Below are positions 26,076 through 34,822 of a stretch of DNA of 64,000 bases, piece by piece. A program made the position numbers and the translations under genes. Within the stretch, counting starts at the first letter, position 1, and each line of letters opens with the position of its first letter. This DNA is from Streptomyces hygroscopicus (lineage in GTDB: Bacteria; Actinomycetota; Actinomycetes; Streptomycetales; Streptomycetaceae), in NCBI GenBank assembly GCA_002021875.1, contig CP018627.1, forward strand, positions 11,346,001-11,410,000. The letters run 5' to 3'. A model generated the notes under the pieces. The model did no database searches, was not told the origin of the DNA, and saw only the letters and a program-made list of their open reading frames with translations.

Positions 26076-27095
26076 ATGCAGATACGTACGGTCGACTGCG
26101 TCGACTACCACACCGGAGGGGAACCCTTCCGGATCGTCGCCGAACCGCCGGTGCCGATACCCGGGGACTCCGTCGCTGATCGCCGCGTCCGAGCGATCGG
26201 CGACCCCGCAGTGGACGAACTGCGGCAAATGCTCTGCTTCGAGCCTCGCGGTCACGCCGACATGTTCGGCGGTTTCATCACTCCTCCGGACGACGCGGGT
26301 GCCGACTTCGGTGTCCTGTTCTGGCACAAGGACGGCTTCTCGGCCGCGTGCGGGCACGGAACGATCGCGCTGGGCGTATGGGCGGTCGCGAGCGGCCGTG
26401 TCGGCGCCGACACGACGGGTGTCACCGACGTGACGATCGATGTTCCGTCCGGTCGTGTCGTGGCCCGCGTCCACACCGATGCCGGGCAGGTGACCGGGGT
26501 CGACTTCGTCAGCGTCCCCAGTTACGTGCTGGCCACTGGCGTCGAGATCGAGACCAGCCGGGGGCGCGCCTTCGTCGACATCGGATACGGCGGCTCCATC
26601 TACGCGCACCTTCGGGCCGCGGACGTCGGGCTGAGTGTCGATCCGGGCAACGTCAACGAGCTCATCGCCATCGGCAGAGAGGTGAAGTCGCTGCTCGTCG
26701 AGACGCCGTACGCACAACACCCGACAGACAGCCGCCTGGACGGAATCTACGGAACGATCCTGTTCGACGAACTCGGCGAGAACGCGGACGGCGACCTCCA
26801 CCAGCGCAATGCGACCGTCTTCGCCGACGGCGAGCTGGACCGGTCGCCCTGCGGATCCGGCTCGGCGTCACGAGTGGCGGTACTCACGGCTCACGGGGCA
26901 CTCAAGCCCGGGAAGAAGCTGCTGCACGACTCCATCGTGGGGTCGCGGTTCACCTGCTCCGTCACGGGCGAGACCACGGTGGGCGCCTTCGACGCGGTCA
27001 TTCCCACCGTGACCGGCATGGCCTATCCCTTCGGGTCGAGTCGGTTCACGGTCGACCCTCGGGATCCTCTCGTACCCGGATTCGTCCTCCGGTGA
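26076..27095 (+). CDS. Proline racemase / hydroxyproline 2-epimerase
   Basis: A 339-aa paralogue of the preceding enzyme, but with both catalytic cysteines: Cys92 (SAACGHG) and Cys259 (DRSPCGSGSASR). The Cys/Cys pair marks racemases and epimerases that invert the alpha carbon through a two-base mechanism. ATG 26076 is preferred because GAAGGA lies 7 bp upstream and family similarity begins at once (MQIRTVDCVDYHTGGEP); an upstream ATG at 26022 overlaps the previous stop. It probably interconverts L- and D-isomers of hydroxyproline or proline. Confidence 0.85.
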   Translation: MQIRTVDCVDYHTGGEPFRIVAEPPVPIPGDSVADRRVRAIGDPAVDELRQMLCFEPRGHADMFGGFITPPDDAGADFGVLFWHKDGFSAACGHGTIALGVWAVASGRVGADTTGVTDVTIDVPSGRVVARVHTDAGQVTGVDFVSVPSYVLATGVEIETSRGRAFVDIGYGGSIYAHLRAADVGLSVDPGNVNELIAIGREVKSLLVETPYAQHPTDSRLDGIYGTILFDELGENADGDLHQRNATVFADGELDRSPCGSGSASRVAVLTAHGALKPGKKLLHDSIVGSRFTCSVTGETTVGAFDAVIPTVTGMAYPFGSSRFTVDPRDPLVPGFVLR

Positions 27096-27465
27096 CCTCC
27101 CGCCCGGCCTGAGCGCAACCCGCGAGTCGAGCCGGGAGAGCGACGCGAGGGCTGGGGAGCGCCGACGGGGGCCTCGTCGGGCTCGGCCTCGTCGGGTTCG
27201 GCCTGGCCTCCCGACGGTCCGCGTGCTCGCGCCACGTCCGAGGCCGAGCAGGACCCTTCCTTGGGAGAGAAACCCCAGTTCAGAGTGGCAATATGTGATG
27301 CCCCGGCCTCCAACTCCTGTGCAAACGCGTCCTATTGGCGTGACAGACAGTGGGCCCCACATGGCGGGTACGTCCGGGCCCAGCCCGGTTGCCGAGGTCG
27401 GCGGCGACGTAGCCGAGATGTGCTCTCCGCGCAGGCGGGAATGGAGATCGCTCTTACTCGCGGCG
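27096..27465. other. Intergenic region after the hydroxyproline-type operon
   Basis: About 370 bp. It contains an imperfect direct repeat of GGCCTCGTCGGG.TCGGCCT around 27170-27205. A short dyad with CCCGGC/GCCGGG follows the racemase stop. No gene is supported. Confidence 0.45.
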
Positions 27466-27687
27466 ATGGCCCGGCATCATGGCCTGGTGACGACGTGGAT
27501 GCGCTGCTACTGGGACGAGGAAGACGTCTGGTTCTACTTCGAGGTCGATGCCGAAGGCTGGGTGACCCGGCAGGTCGAACTCCAAGGGCCTGAGCAGACC
27601 CCGGTCGCGGCCGCATCTCTCGACGAATGGCAGCAGGCCCACTACGCCGGTCGCCTCGATGAGTACGACAGCAGGTTCGGGTGCTGA
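27466..27687 (+). CDS. Small conserved hypothetical protein
   Basis: A 73-aa product beginning at ATG 27466 (or GTG 27487), rich in acidic and aromatic residues: MRCYWDEEDVWFYFEVDAEG, then WVTRQVELQGPEQTPVAAAS and LDEWQQAHYAGRLDEYDSRF. The pattern of strands ending in an amphipathic helix looks like a real protein, and I recall similar Streptomyces hypotheticals that are longer, so this copy may be truncated at the C-terminus. No function can be proposed. Confidence 0.5.
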   Translation: MARHHGLVTTWMRCYWDEEDVWFYFEVDAEGWVTRQVELQGPEQTPVAAASLDEWQQAHYAGRLDEYDSRFGC

Positions 27688-27890
27688 CCGTCAGCACTGG
27701 CGAACAGATCTGGGGACTGCTCGACATCCTTCCCGACACCTTCGACAAGATCCCGGAGACCTTGGACGCAGCGTCCAAGAAAGACATCGTCAGCCGCATA
27801 GAGCACGCCGAGACCCAGCGCGAGTGGGCGGAACGGATAGCTGCCGTCGGTGATCTGGCGCAGCACCGCGCGGGCTCCGGGCATCGGTGA
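27681..27890 (+). CDS. Small hypothetical protein, possibly partial
   Basis: A 69-aa frame from GTG 27681, overlapping the previous stop. LLDILPDTFDKIPETLDAAS followed by KKDIVSRIEHAETQREWAER predicts two amphipathic helices. The last ten residues fall in sequence that also looks coding on the other strand, so the natural end may have been lost. No family is recognised. Confidence 0.4.
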   Translation: MLTVSTGEQIWGLLDILPDTFDKIPETLDAASKKDIVSRIEHAETQREWAERIAAVGDLAQHRAGSGHR

Positions 27891-28309
27891 GGCGATTCAT
27901 CCGGAAGAGCACCTGTTCGGTCCAGCCGTTCCCGATGTCGTCGCCGCTGAGGTCCTGCGGGTCGGGGCGCGGGTTGACGGCTGGTGCTTCCGGCCAGTCG
28001 GCGGGGGTGACGGGTCGTAGCCCGTAGGTGGCCTGTACAGCGGCAATCGCCTGCTCGTAGGTGTCCGTCTCAGTCTGCGCCGACTGGGGCAGCTAGACCG
28101 CGGTGACTCCCAAACTTACGGACATTGATCATGGGTGCCACCCGCGCAGTGATTCCCGCTGTTGTCCTCTGTCATCCAATCGAGGCGTTTGACGGCGACT
28201 CAGCTGTTTCAGCCGCTGTCCGGGGTGGAGTTGCGGCTAAGGCTTTGGCCGGACCGGGGGCCTGGAAATGCGGCTGCGCAGACGATCGGCATGCGATACA
28301 ACCAAGGCC
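27891..28309. other. Region with a possible minus-strand remnant
   Basis: On the minus strand, 27891-28096 is open and reads DTYEQAIAAVQATYGLRPVT, PADWPEAPAVNPRPDPQDLS and GNGWTEQVLFRMNRLTD, protein-like but starting after a stop and without a start codon. It may be the centre of a dead hypothetical gene. The rest, to 28309, shows nothing clear. Confidence 0.35.
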
Positions 28310-29092
28310 ATGGAGGAGCAGCGACTGCCTGGCGGCCGGACCGTAGGTGCGGTGCGTATCGGTGATGAGGTCCACCGGCCCGTACAGCCCTGGACCCCTG
28401 CCGTGCATGCGGTGCTGCGTCATCTGGAGGCCGTGGGATTCAGCGGGGCGCCCCACGTGCTGGGGATGGACGCACAAGGGCGTGAGGTCCTGACCCATCT
28501 CGTGGGGGAGACCACCGGCGAGGACCTTCCCTGGCCCGCGTGGGTGTACTCGGACACCGCGTTGGTGAGCGTCGGCAGGTGGGCCCGTCGGCTGCACGAT
28601 GCGACGGAGACCTTTGTGCCCCCGCCGGGGGCGCGCTGGCTCGCCGGGCAGACGTGGCGGCCGGGGCTGGTCATCGGACACCATGACGCAGCCCCGTGGA
28701 ACGCGGTGTGGCGCGACGGCGATCTGGCCGGGTTCTTCGACTGGGACACCGCTGGGCCTTCATCGCGCGAGTTCGATCTGGCATTCACGGCGTTGACCTG
28801 GGTGCCCCTGCAGGCCCGCCGATTGGCCGAGAGGACTGGATTCACCGCGTTCGAGGACCGGCCCCGACGTCTGCACGTGCTGCTCGACGCCTACGGCTAT
28901 GACGGCGACCGTTCGGCATTCGCAGCCGTCGTGACCGCACGGGCCCGGACCAACGCCGACGTCATCGACCGCATGGCCGCCGACGGCGACCCGGTGTACA
29001 CCGCGCTGCTCCCGGTTGCCGCCGACCTACGCCAAGCCGCCCTCGAGGTCGAGGCGTTGCCCGCCTCCTTTTGGACCCCCGCCAACTGCTAG
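28310..29092 (+). CDS. APH-family phosphotransferase
   Basis: A 260-aa protein. GLVIGHHDAAPWNAVWRDGD near residues 121-140 is the kinase catalytic loop (H-x-D-x-x-x-x-N pattern), and LAGFFDWDTAGPSSREFDLA follows as the metal-binding segment (D-x-D). The N-terminal lobe is short for an aminoglycoside kinase. ATG 28310 is chosen because AAGG lies upstream and the codons before it look non-coding. Such stand-alone APH proteins are common in Streptomyces; the substrate is unknown. Confidence 0.75.
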   Translation: MEEQRLPGGRTVGAVRIGDEVHRPVQPWTPAVHAVLRHLEAVGFSGAPHVLGMDAQGREVLTHLVGETTGEDLPWPAWVYSDTALVSVGRWARRLHDATETFVPPPGARWLAGQTWRPGLVIGHHDAAPWNAVWRDGDLAGFFDWDTAGPSSREFDLAFTALTWVPLQARRLAERTGFTAFEDRPRRLHVLLDAYGYDGDRSAFAAVVTARARTNADVIDRMAADGDPVYTALLPVAADLRQAALEVEALPASFWTPANC

Positions 29093-29468
29093 GGCACTGG
29101 TGCGACAATCGCACATCATTGGCACGGGCTTGGGCTGCTGCTGCCGACGTACGGTCGGAGCCACCATCCGGAAGGGGGCACCCAGGCGGTCTGCTGTTCG
29201 TTGACATTGACACCCAATCCAGTCGGCCCAGACCACCGCGCCGCATCGGGTTCAGGTCGTCGTCCATGGGTCGCTGCTGGATCGTGACGGGCGTCAGCGA
29301 CGGTGCCAGGATCGAGGGCGATGCGTGCGACGGGTCTGACTCTCAGCGCTTCACACTCGTCTATGTGTGAAGCCGTGCCGCTGCTCCCCACAGGGGCACG
29401 GTCCCCTGGTGCCGTGACCGAAAGTGATCACCGGGCGGGCAGTCAGCGGGGCAGGGGACGATGTGGAG
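29093..29468. other. Intergenic region before the methyltransferase
   Basis: About 375 bp. Several short open frames exist but none has a recognisable product or RBS. Confidence 0.45.
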
Positions 29469-30230
29469 ATGACCACCAGCTCACGCGCCCATTCGTTCAA
29501 CGCGGCGGCTGACCAGTACGCGGCCAGTCGACCTTCGTATCCTCCCGCGCTCTTCGACCGCATCGAACAGCTCACCAGCCGTCCCCTGGCAAGTGCCCGC
29601 GTCGCGGATATCGGCGCGGGCACCGGAATCGCCACCGCCCTGCTGCGTGAGCGCGGGGCGGACGTGATCGCCGTTGAGCCGGGCGACGCCATGGCCGCCA
29701 AGTTCCACACCGTGCTCCCGGATGTGCCGATCATCAGAGGTGACGGCAACGCCCTCCCTCTCGCGGACGCCTCCCACGACCTCATCGCCTACGCACAGTC
29801 CTGGCAGTGGACCGACACCACCCGCTCGGTCCCGGAGGCACTGCGAGTCCTGCTTCCGGGCGGTGCGCTCGCGATCTGGTGGAACACCACCGCCTTCGAC
29901 GTGCCCTGGATTCGAGAGCAACACCAGCGGATCGCGGACCACTGCGGAGTGAAGCCGACTTCTCGGGTGCGTCCCGACGACAGCGACGCCGTCCGGCTCG
30001 CGGGCCTGTCCGGGCTCCGGGTCGCCCGCCGCCAGGTGCGGTGGAGTCGCGTGATCCCCCTCGATACGCATCTTGCCAATATCAGCAGCCGCTCGGCGTT
30101 CCTTGTCCTTGCGGAGAACGACAAGCGTGCCTTTCTCTCCGAGGAGCGCAGGCGGCTGTGCGAGTTCTTCCCCGACGAGGTAGTGGAAGAGACCTACGTG
30201 GTTGATCTGCTGGTGGCCACTCGTCCGTGA
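29469..30230 (+). CDS. Class I SAM-dependent methyltransferase
   Basis: A 253-aa protein. RVADIGAGTGIATALLRERG (about residues 44-63) is the SAM-binding motif I, DVIAVEPGDAM motif II, and ALPLADASHDLIAYAQSWQW the post-I/motif III region. SFNAAADQYAASRPSYPPAL at the start is typical of the subgroup of small, free-standing Methyltransf_11/25 enzymes. An in-frame GTG at 29463 is possible. The substrate cannot be inferred. Confidence 0.85.
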   Translation: MTTSSRAHSFNAAADQYAASRPSYPPALFDRIEQLTSRPLASARVADIGAGTGIATALLRERGADVIAVEPGDAMAAKFHTVLPDVPIIRGDGNALPLADASHDLIAYAQSWQWTDTTRSVPEALRVLLPGGALAIWWNTTAFDVPWIREQHQRIADHCGVKPTSRVRPDDSDAVRLAGLSGLRVARRQVRWSRVIPLDTHLANISSRSAFLVLAENDKRAFLSEERRRLCEFFPDEVVEETYVVDLLVATRP

Positions 30231-30363
30231 CGTGGAGGAGCACCCTCACCTCGGGAGTGCGCAGACGCGAGCGCAGCAGTGGGGGCGCGCGGGGTGACGC
30301 GGACTGAACGGATTCATCGGAGCGGGCTTGGCCGAATCACTCGCAGCTCGGTCACGATGCCGG

Positions 30364-30985
30364 TTATTTCCTCGAGGACTTCTTCGCGGCCGCTGTCTTC
30401 TTCCTGCTCGCGCTCGTCTTCTTGGCCGCGGTCTTTTTCGCGGCGGTCTTCTTCGGTGTCGGTCGCCGCCCGCTGATCTCGTGTACGTCGGTTTCGTCGC
30501 CCGGTCTCCTCGCCGCGGCTCTTCTTGGCGGCGCGCACGCTGTCCTGGAGGGCGGCCATGAGGTCGACGACCTTGCCCTTGGGTTCGGCTGGTGCCTCCA
30601 TCTCGGGTGGCTCGACGCCTGCGGCCTTGGCCGAGCTGACGGCTTCCATCGCCTCGCGGTACTGGTCCTTGTACTGGGTGATGTCGGTGCCGCCGATGGC
30701 CTCCATCAACGTCATGGCTTCGTCGACCTCCGAGTCGGAGATGTCGACGGCCTTGGGGGCGAGTCCTTCGGCCGAGCGGATCTCATCCGGCCAATGGAGG
30801 ACCTGGAGGACGATGGCGTCGCCGACGACCCTGAGCGCGCCGAGTCGTCCGGGTCGAGTACGCGGTCTTCGATCTCGCAGACCTTGCGGTAGCGGATGCG
30901 GCCGCCGTCGCAGTGTGGATCTGCCGGAAGCTGATCGAATGGTCCTCGGTCGCGGGCATGACCTTGATCGGAATCGTGCTGTTGA
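30364..30985 (-). pseudogene. ku: Bacterial Ku (non-homologous end joining) gene, internally deleted and frameshifted
   Basis: Minus-strand pieces of Ku lie in order but in different frames: TIPIKVMPATEDHSISFRQI, then DGGRIRYRKVCEIEDRVLDP, then WPDEIRSAEGLAPKAVDISD and ALQDSVRAAKKSRGE, then a Lys/Ala-rich tail (PKKTAAKKTAAKKTS) ending at 30364. The tail frame differs again from the body. The first dozen residues and most of the central beta-barrel are absent. Homology stops abruptly near 30980, some 40 bp before the recombinase pair. The gene cannot encode a working end-joining protein. Confidence 0.85.
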
Positions 30986-31021
30986 CTGAAGTAAGAGTCG
31001 CATATTCGCAGGTCAAGGGGA

Positions 31022-32302
31022 GTGTCTGCTAGCTTCCCGGTCATGCTTGAGACCGGCGATTCGGCTCGGGATCTGGTGGGCTTCGTGCTGCCGGAGACTG
31101 GTGGGTTGGTGGAGACGGCCGACCCGGCACGTCCCTATGTGCTGCTTGACGCGGACGGTGCCGTGGTCGCGCCCGTCGAGGCGTTCCTCGCGGAGCTTCA
31201 GGCGTGTTCGCGGCCAGCGACGACGATCCGTTCCTACGGAATGGATCTCCTGCGGTGGTGGCGGTTCCTCTCCGGATGGGGGGTGGCCTGGGACCGGGCG
31301 ACGCGGGTGGAGGCGCGGGACTTCGCCCGCTGGATGCGGATGGCCCCGAAGCCGACCCGTGTCCACTGGCGTCGCCGGAGTTCAGACGGGGGGCACCCCC
31401 CACCGGTGTCCCGGCCGTCGGCCGCGGTGCCGAATCCGGTGACCGGCCGGGCCGCGCCTGGCCGGTTGTACTCGGCGTCGACGCAGGCGCACTGCGAGAC
31501 CGTGCTGAGGTCGTTCTACACCTTCCATCTGGAGGAGGGCACGGGCCCGATCTTGAACCCGTTCCCCACCACGCGGGAACGCCGCCGACGGCCGATCGCC
31601 GCGGGCCGCTCGACACGGCAGTCGGCCGGTGGTCGGTACCGGCCCTCGGTGCCGCGCCGCTTGCCACGGCGGATACCCGACAGCCGGTTCAACGAGTTGT
31701 TCGCCGCGCTGCGCTACAACCGGGACCGGGCTCTGCTCGCGTTCTGGGTCTCCAACGGGGCTCGAGCGAGCGAGCTGTTGACCAGTCGGCAGCGGGACCC
31801 GTTGCCCGGTGAGCAGCTGCTGGGGGTGGTCCGCAAGGGCACGGGGGAGTTCCAGCAGCTGCCGTCGTCGCCGGACTCGTTCGTCTGGCTGCGGCTGTAT
31901 CAGGAGGAGGCATGGCGGGCCGGGGCGCCCCGGGGCGCGGACAAGCCGTTGTGGTGGACGCTGCGGCGGCCGTTTCGCCCGCTGACCTACCATGCGGCGC
32001 GGGCGATGCTGAACCGGGCCAATGCGCTGCTCGGGGCGAACTGGACGCTGCACGACCTGCGGCACACGGCCGCTTACCGGATGGCTCGGGACCCACAGCT
32101 GGCTTTGACGGACGTGCAATGGGTCCTTGGCCACGCGCATCTGACCACCACCCAGATCTACGTCCCGGCCGGCCAGGACGAGGTCGTCGAGGCAGTCCGC
32201 GCGCACCATGAGCGGCAGAGCCATCAGGCCCAGATGCCGGCGGTCCCGGCCGCCGGGTACCGCACCGAGTCCCTCAACACCCTGTTCGGGAGGAATCAGT
32301 GA
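31022..32302 (+). CDS. Tyrosine recombinase 1 of a tandem pair
   Basis: A 426-aa integrase. An N-terminal SAM-like core-binding domain (SRPATTIRSYGMDLLRWWRF) is followed by the catalytic domain: Arg in NGARASELL (about 248), HDLRHTAAYRM (His344/Arg347), GHAHLTTTQIYVP with Tyr380. All catalytic residues are present. The GTG at 31022 is the first start; ATG 31043 is an alternative. The stop overlaps the next recombinase gene by 4 bp, so both are made together. The order of a shorter then a longer recombinase recalls TnpA/TnpB of Tn554-like elements (inference). Confidence 0.85.
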   Translation: MSASFPVMLETGDSARDLVGFVLPETGGLVETADPARPYVLLDADGAVVAPVEAFLAELQACSRPATTIRSYGMDLLRWWRFLSGWGVAWDRATRVEARDFARWMRMAPKPTRVHWRRRSSDGGHPPPVSRPSAAVPNPVTGRAAPGRLYSASTQAHCETVLRSFYTFHLEEGTGPILNPFPTTRERRRRPIAAGRSTRQSAGGRYRPSVPRRLPRRIPDSRFNELFAALRYNRDRALLAFWVSNGARASELLTSRQRDPLPGEQLLGVVRKGTGEFQQLPSSPDSFVWLRLYQEEAWRAGAPRGADKPLWWTLRRPFRPLTYHAARAMLNRANALLGANWTLHDLRHTAAYRMARDPQLALTDVQWVLGHAHLTTTQIYVPAGQDEVVEAVRAHHERQSHQAQMPAVPAAGYRTESLNTLFGRNQ

Positions 32303-34734
32303 AAGTCCGCGTCCGGGATATGACCGGCTCAGCACAGGCCCGGGCGCAGGACCGGCCGCCGGCCCCGCAGGCCGCGGGCGGCATGCTCCACCAGGCACAG
32401 GCCCAGTTCCCGGCTCGACACGCCGGGACACGATGGCCAACAACGTGCTCGTCCGTGGAGGAGGTGATCACACTGCTGGACCGGCCGCCGTTCCGGGCGG
32501 AGAAGCAGCACACCCAGTGGGCTCGCAGAAGCGGAGCGCGCGCGATCCTGGACTGGCTGGCCGACTTCCCCGGCGAGAGCTGGCAGGAGCGATGGGAGGC
32601 ATCTCCGGCAGCCCAGTGCCCTCGCCGCTGGGCCCAGCAAGGCCACGCCTGGGTGGGCACGGCAGCCCCGGTGCGATGGTCGTCCATACAGGCCGGGCTG
32701 CTGATATTGGCCGGCGCCGACGTGATACGGCTCCCGCTGACGTGGCAGTTCGGCTACCGGACCACCCACCTGCGCTCAGTTGTCGAACAGGCACGTGACC
32801 GTGAGGGCTACGCGCGCCTGCGAGAGAAGGTCGATCCGAAACGCTGGACGGCCGTTGGAGGACGCCGCGCCCGCCTGGCCCTGGCACGCATCATGCTCAC
32901 CAAGGGGGGAGGCCTGGCAGACATCACCGCCGGTGACGCGATCCAGTACTCCATCGAGCTGCGGAAGTCGGAGATCGACAACTCGGGTGGCACCCTGTTC
33001 TACTCGTGGCTTCGTGACCTGGGCCATCTGCCGTCCGACGCGCCGGCGACCCTGCGCTTCCTGGACCGGGTCACCGGCCAGCTCACCTGCGAGCAGCTGG
33101 TCGACCGCCACGGTGTGGCCTGCGCGCCGATCCGTCGGCTCCTGATCGACTACCTGGAAGAACGCCGACCAAAGCTCGACTACAGCACCCTGGACAACCT
33201 GGCCCGTGCCCTGACCCGGAACTTCTGGTCCGACCTGGAGCGCCACCACCCCGGAATCGCCTCCCTCGACCTGCCTCCCGGGGTCGCCAGTGCCTGGAAA
33301 GAACGCTTCCGCACCCGGACCCAGCGACGGAAGCGACCCGACGGCACCCTCGAGGAAACGGTGGTCGAGCGCGCCGACCATGCCCTGCTGCTCATGGCGG
33401 TGCGGGCCTTCTACCTGGACATCGCCCGCTGGGCGGCCGAGGAACCGGCCCGATGGGGCCCCTGGGTAGCACCGTGCCCGATCAAGGAGGCAGAGACCTC
33501 CAACCGCAAACGCATCAAGCGGGTCAAGGCGCGCATGGACCAGCGGACCCGGGAACGCCTCCCGGCCCTGGAGGCCTTCGCCCAGGCCGCGGCCGACCAC
33601 CACCGCCACCAATCTGCGCGGCTCCAAGCCCTCCTCGCCGTGCCGCCCGGCGCCACCTTCACCCTCGGCGACGCCGTCTATACCCGCACCAAGAACGCAA
33701 CCACAGCCAACGCCCGCGACCCCCACGGCGCCCTTCTCCGCTTCGACCTGGCCGAGCACCGTGCGTTCTGGGCCTGGGCCGCGGTGGAATTCCTCCGCCA
33801 CACCGGTGCCCGCATCGAGGAGATGCTGGAGACCAGCCACCACGCCATGATCCAGTACCGGCTGCCCACCACCGGCGAGATCGTCCCCCTACTGCAAATC
33901 GCCCCGTCCAAAACGGACCAGGAACGCGTCCTGCTCGTTAGCCCCGAACTCGCCGACGTCCTGGCCACCATCATCCGCCGCGTCCGCGACCCCCGCACCG
34001 GAGCCATCCCCCTCCTGGCCGCCTACGACTACGAAGAACGCACATGGAATCCCCCGGCGCCCCTGCTGTTCCAGTGGGACCGAGGCGGCGAGACCTCCCG
34101 CATGAGCGGCGAGTTCATCCGCAAGGCCCTGGCCGAGGTCCTCGCCTACATTGGCCTGACCGACTCCACCGGCCAGCCACTGGACTTCGCGCCCCATGAC
34201 TTCCGGCGCCTGTTCATCACCGACGCCATCCGCTCCGGCCTGCCACCCCACATCGCCCAGGTCATCGCAGGCCACACCAACATCAACACCACCATGGGCT
34301 ACCACGCCATCTACCCCACCGAGACCATCGAAGCCCACCGCGCCTTCATCACCCGACGCCGCGCCCTGCGGCCCGCCGAGGAGTACCGCACCCCCACCGA
34401 CGCCGAGTGGGAAGACTTCCTCGGCCACTTCGAACGCCGCAAGCTCTCCGTCGGCACCTGCGCCCGCGCCTACGGAACCGCCTGCATCCACGAACACGCC
34501 TGCGTGCGCTGCTCACTGCTTCGACCAGACCCGGCACAGCGTGGCCGCTTGGTGGAGATCCGCGACAACCTCCTCGACCGGATCGCCGAGGCCGAGCGGG
34601 AAGGCTGGCTCGGCGAAATCGAAGGACTCCAGGTCAGCCTGGCCGGGGCCCAGTCCAAGATCGACCAAATCAACTCGGCGGCCAGCGGCAGGTCAGTCAT
34701 GCTCGGCCTGCCGACGCTGCGCACCAGTCCTTGA
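32299..34734 (+). CDS. Tyrosine recombinase 2 of a tandem pair (large, Cys-rich C-terminus)
   Basis: An 811-aa protein starting at GTG 32299. The catalytic domain is in the second half: Arg505 in HTGARIEEML, HDFRRLF near 633-639, GHTNINTTMGYH with Tyr668. The 450-residue N-terminal part is much larger than in phage integrases. After the catalytic Tyr come CARAYGTACIHEHACVRC (about 721-738), a probable zinc-binding knuckle, and a coiled coil (about 750-785). This layout fits TnpB-like recombinases of multi-recombinase transposons. No third, small recombinase partner (TnpC) follows. Confidence 0.85.
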   Translation: MKVRVRDMTGSAQARAQDRPPAPQAAGGMLHQAQAQFPARHAGTRWPTTCSSVEEVITLLDRPPFRAEKQHTQWARRSGARAILDWLADFPGESWQERWEASPAAQCPRRWAQQGHAWVGTAAPVRWSSIQAGLLILAGADVIRLPLTWQFGYRTTHLRSVVEQARDREGYARLREKVDPKRWTAVGGRRARLALARIMLTKGGGLADITAGDAIQYSIELRKSEIDNSGGTLFYSWLRDLGHLPSDAPATLRFLDRVTGQLTCEQLVDRHGVACAPIRRLLIDYLEERRPKLDYSTLDNLARALTRNFWSDLERHHPGIASLDLPPGVASAWKERFRTRTQRRKRPDGTLEETVVERADHALLLMAVRAFYLDIARWAAEEPARWGPWVAPCPIKEAETSNRKRIKRVKARMDQRTRERLPALEAFAQAAADHHRHQSARLQALLAVPPGATFTLGDAVYTRTKNATTANARDPHGALLRFDLAEHRAFWAWAAVEFLRHTGARIEEMLETSHHAMIQYRLPTTGEIVPLLQIAPSKTDQERVLLVSPELADVLATIIRRVRDPRTGAIPLLAAYDYEERTWNPPAPLLFQWDRGGETSRMSGEFIRKALAEVLAYIGLTDSTGQPLDFAPHDFRRLFITDAIRSGLPPHIAQVIAGHTNINTTMGYHAIYPTETIEAHRAFITRRRALRPAEEYRTPTDAEWEDFLGHFERRKLSVGTCARAYGTACIHEHACVRCSLLRPDPAQRGRLVEIRDNLLDRIAEAEREGWLGEIEGLQVSLAGAQSKIDQINSAASGRSVMLGLPTLRTSP

Positions 34735-34822
34735 CCGCCAATTTGGGACGCTACATCCACCACGAGAAGCGTCCAGGACAAGCTTCCACTGGTGCAACAA
34801 TGACCGGAGCGGACTTATGCAA

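Noticed and set aside
31013..31366. Minus-strand frames around the start of recombinase 1
   Set aside because: They are antisense to a recombinase with intact catalytic motifs and have no recognisable product.
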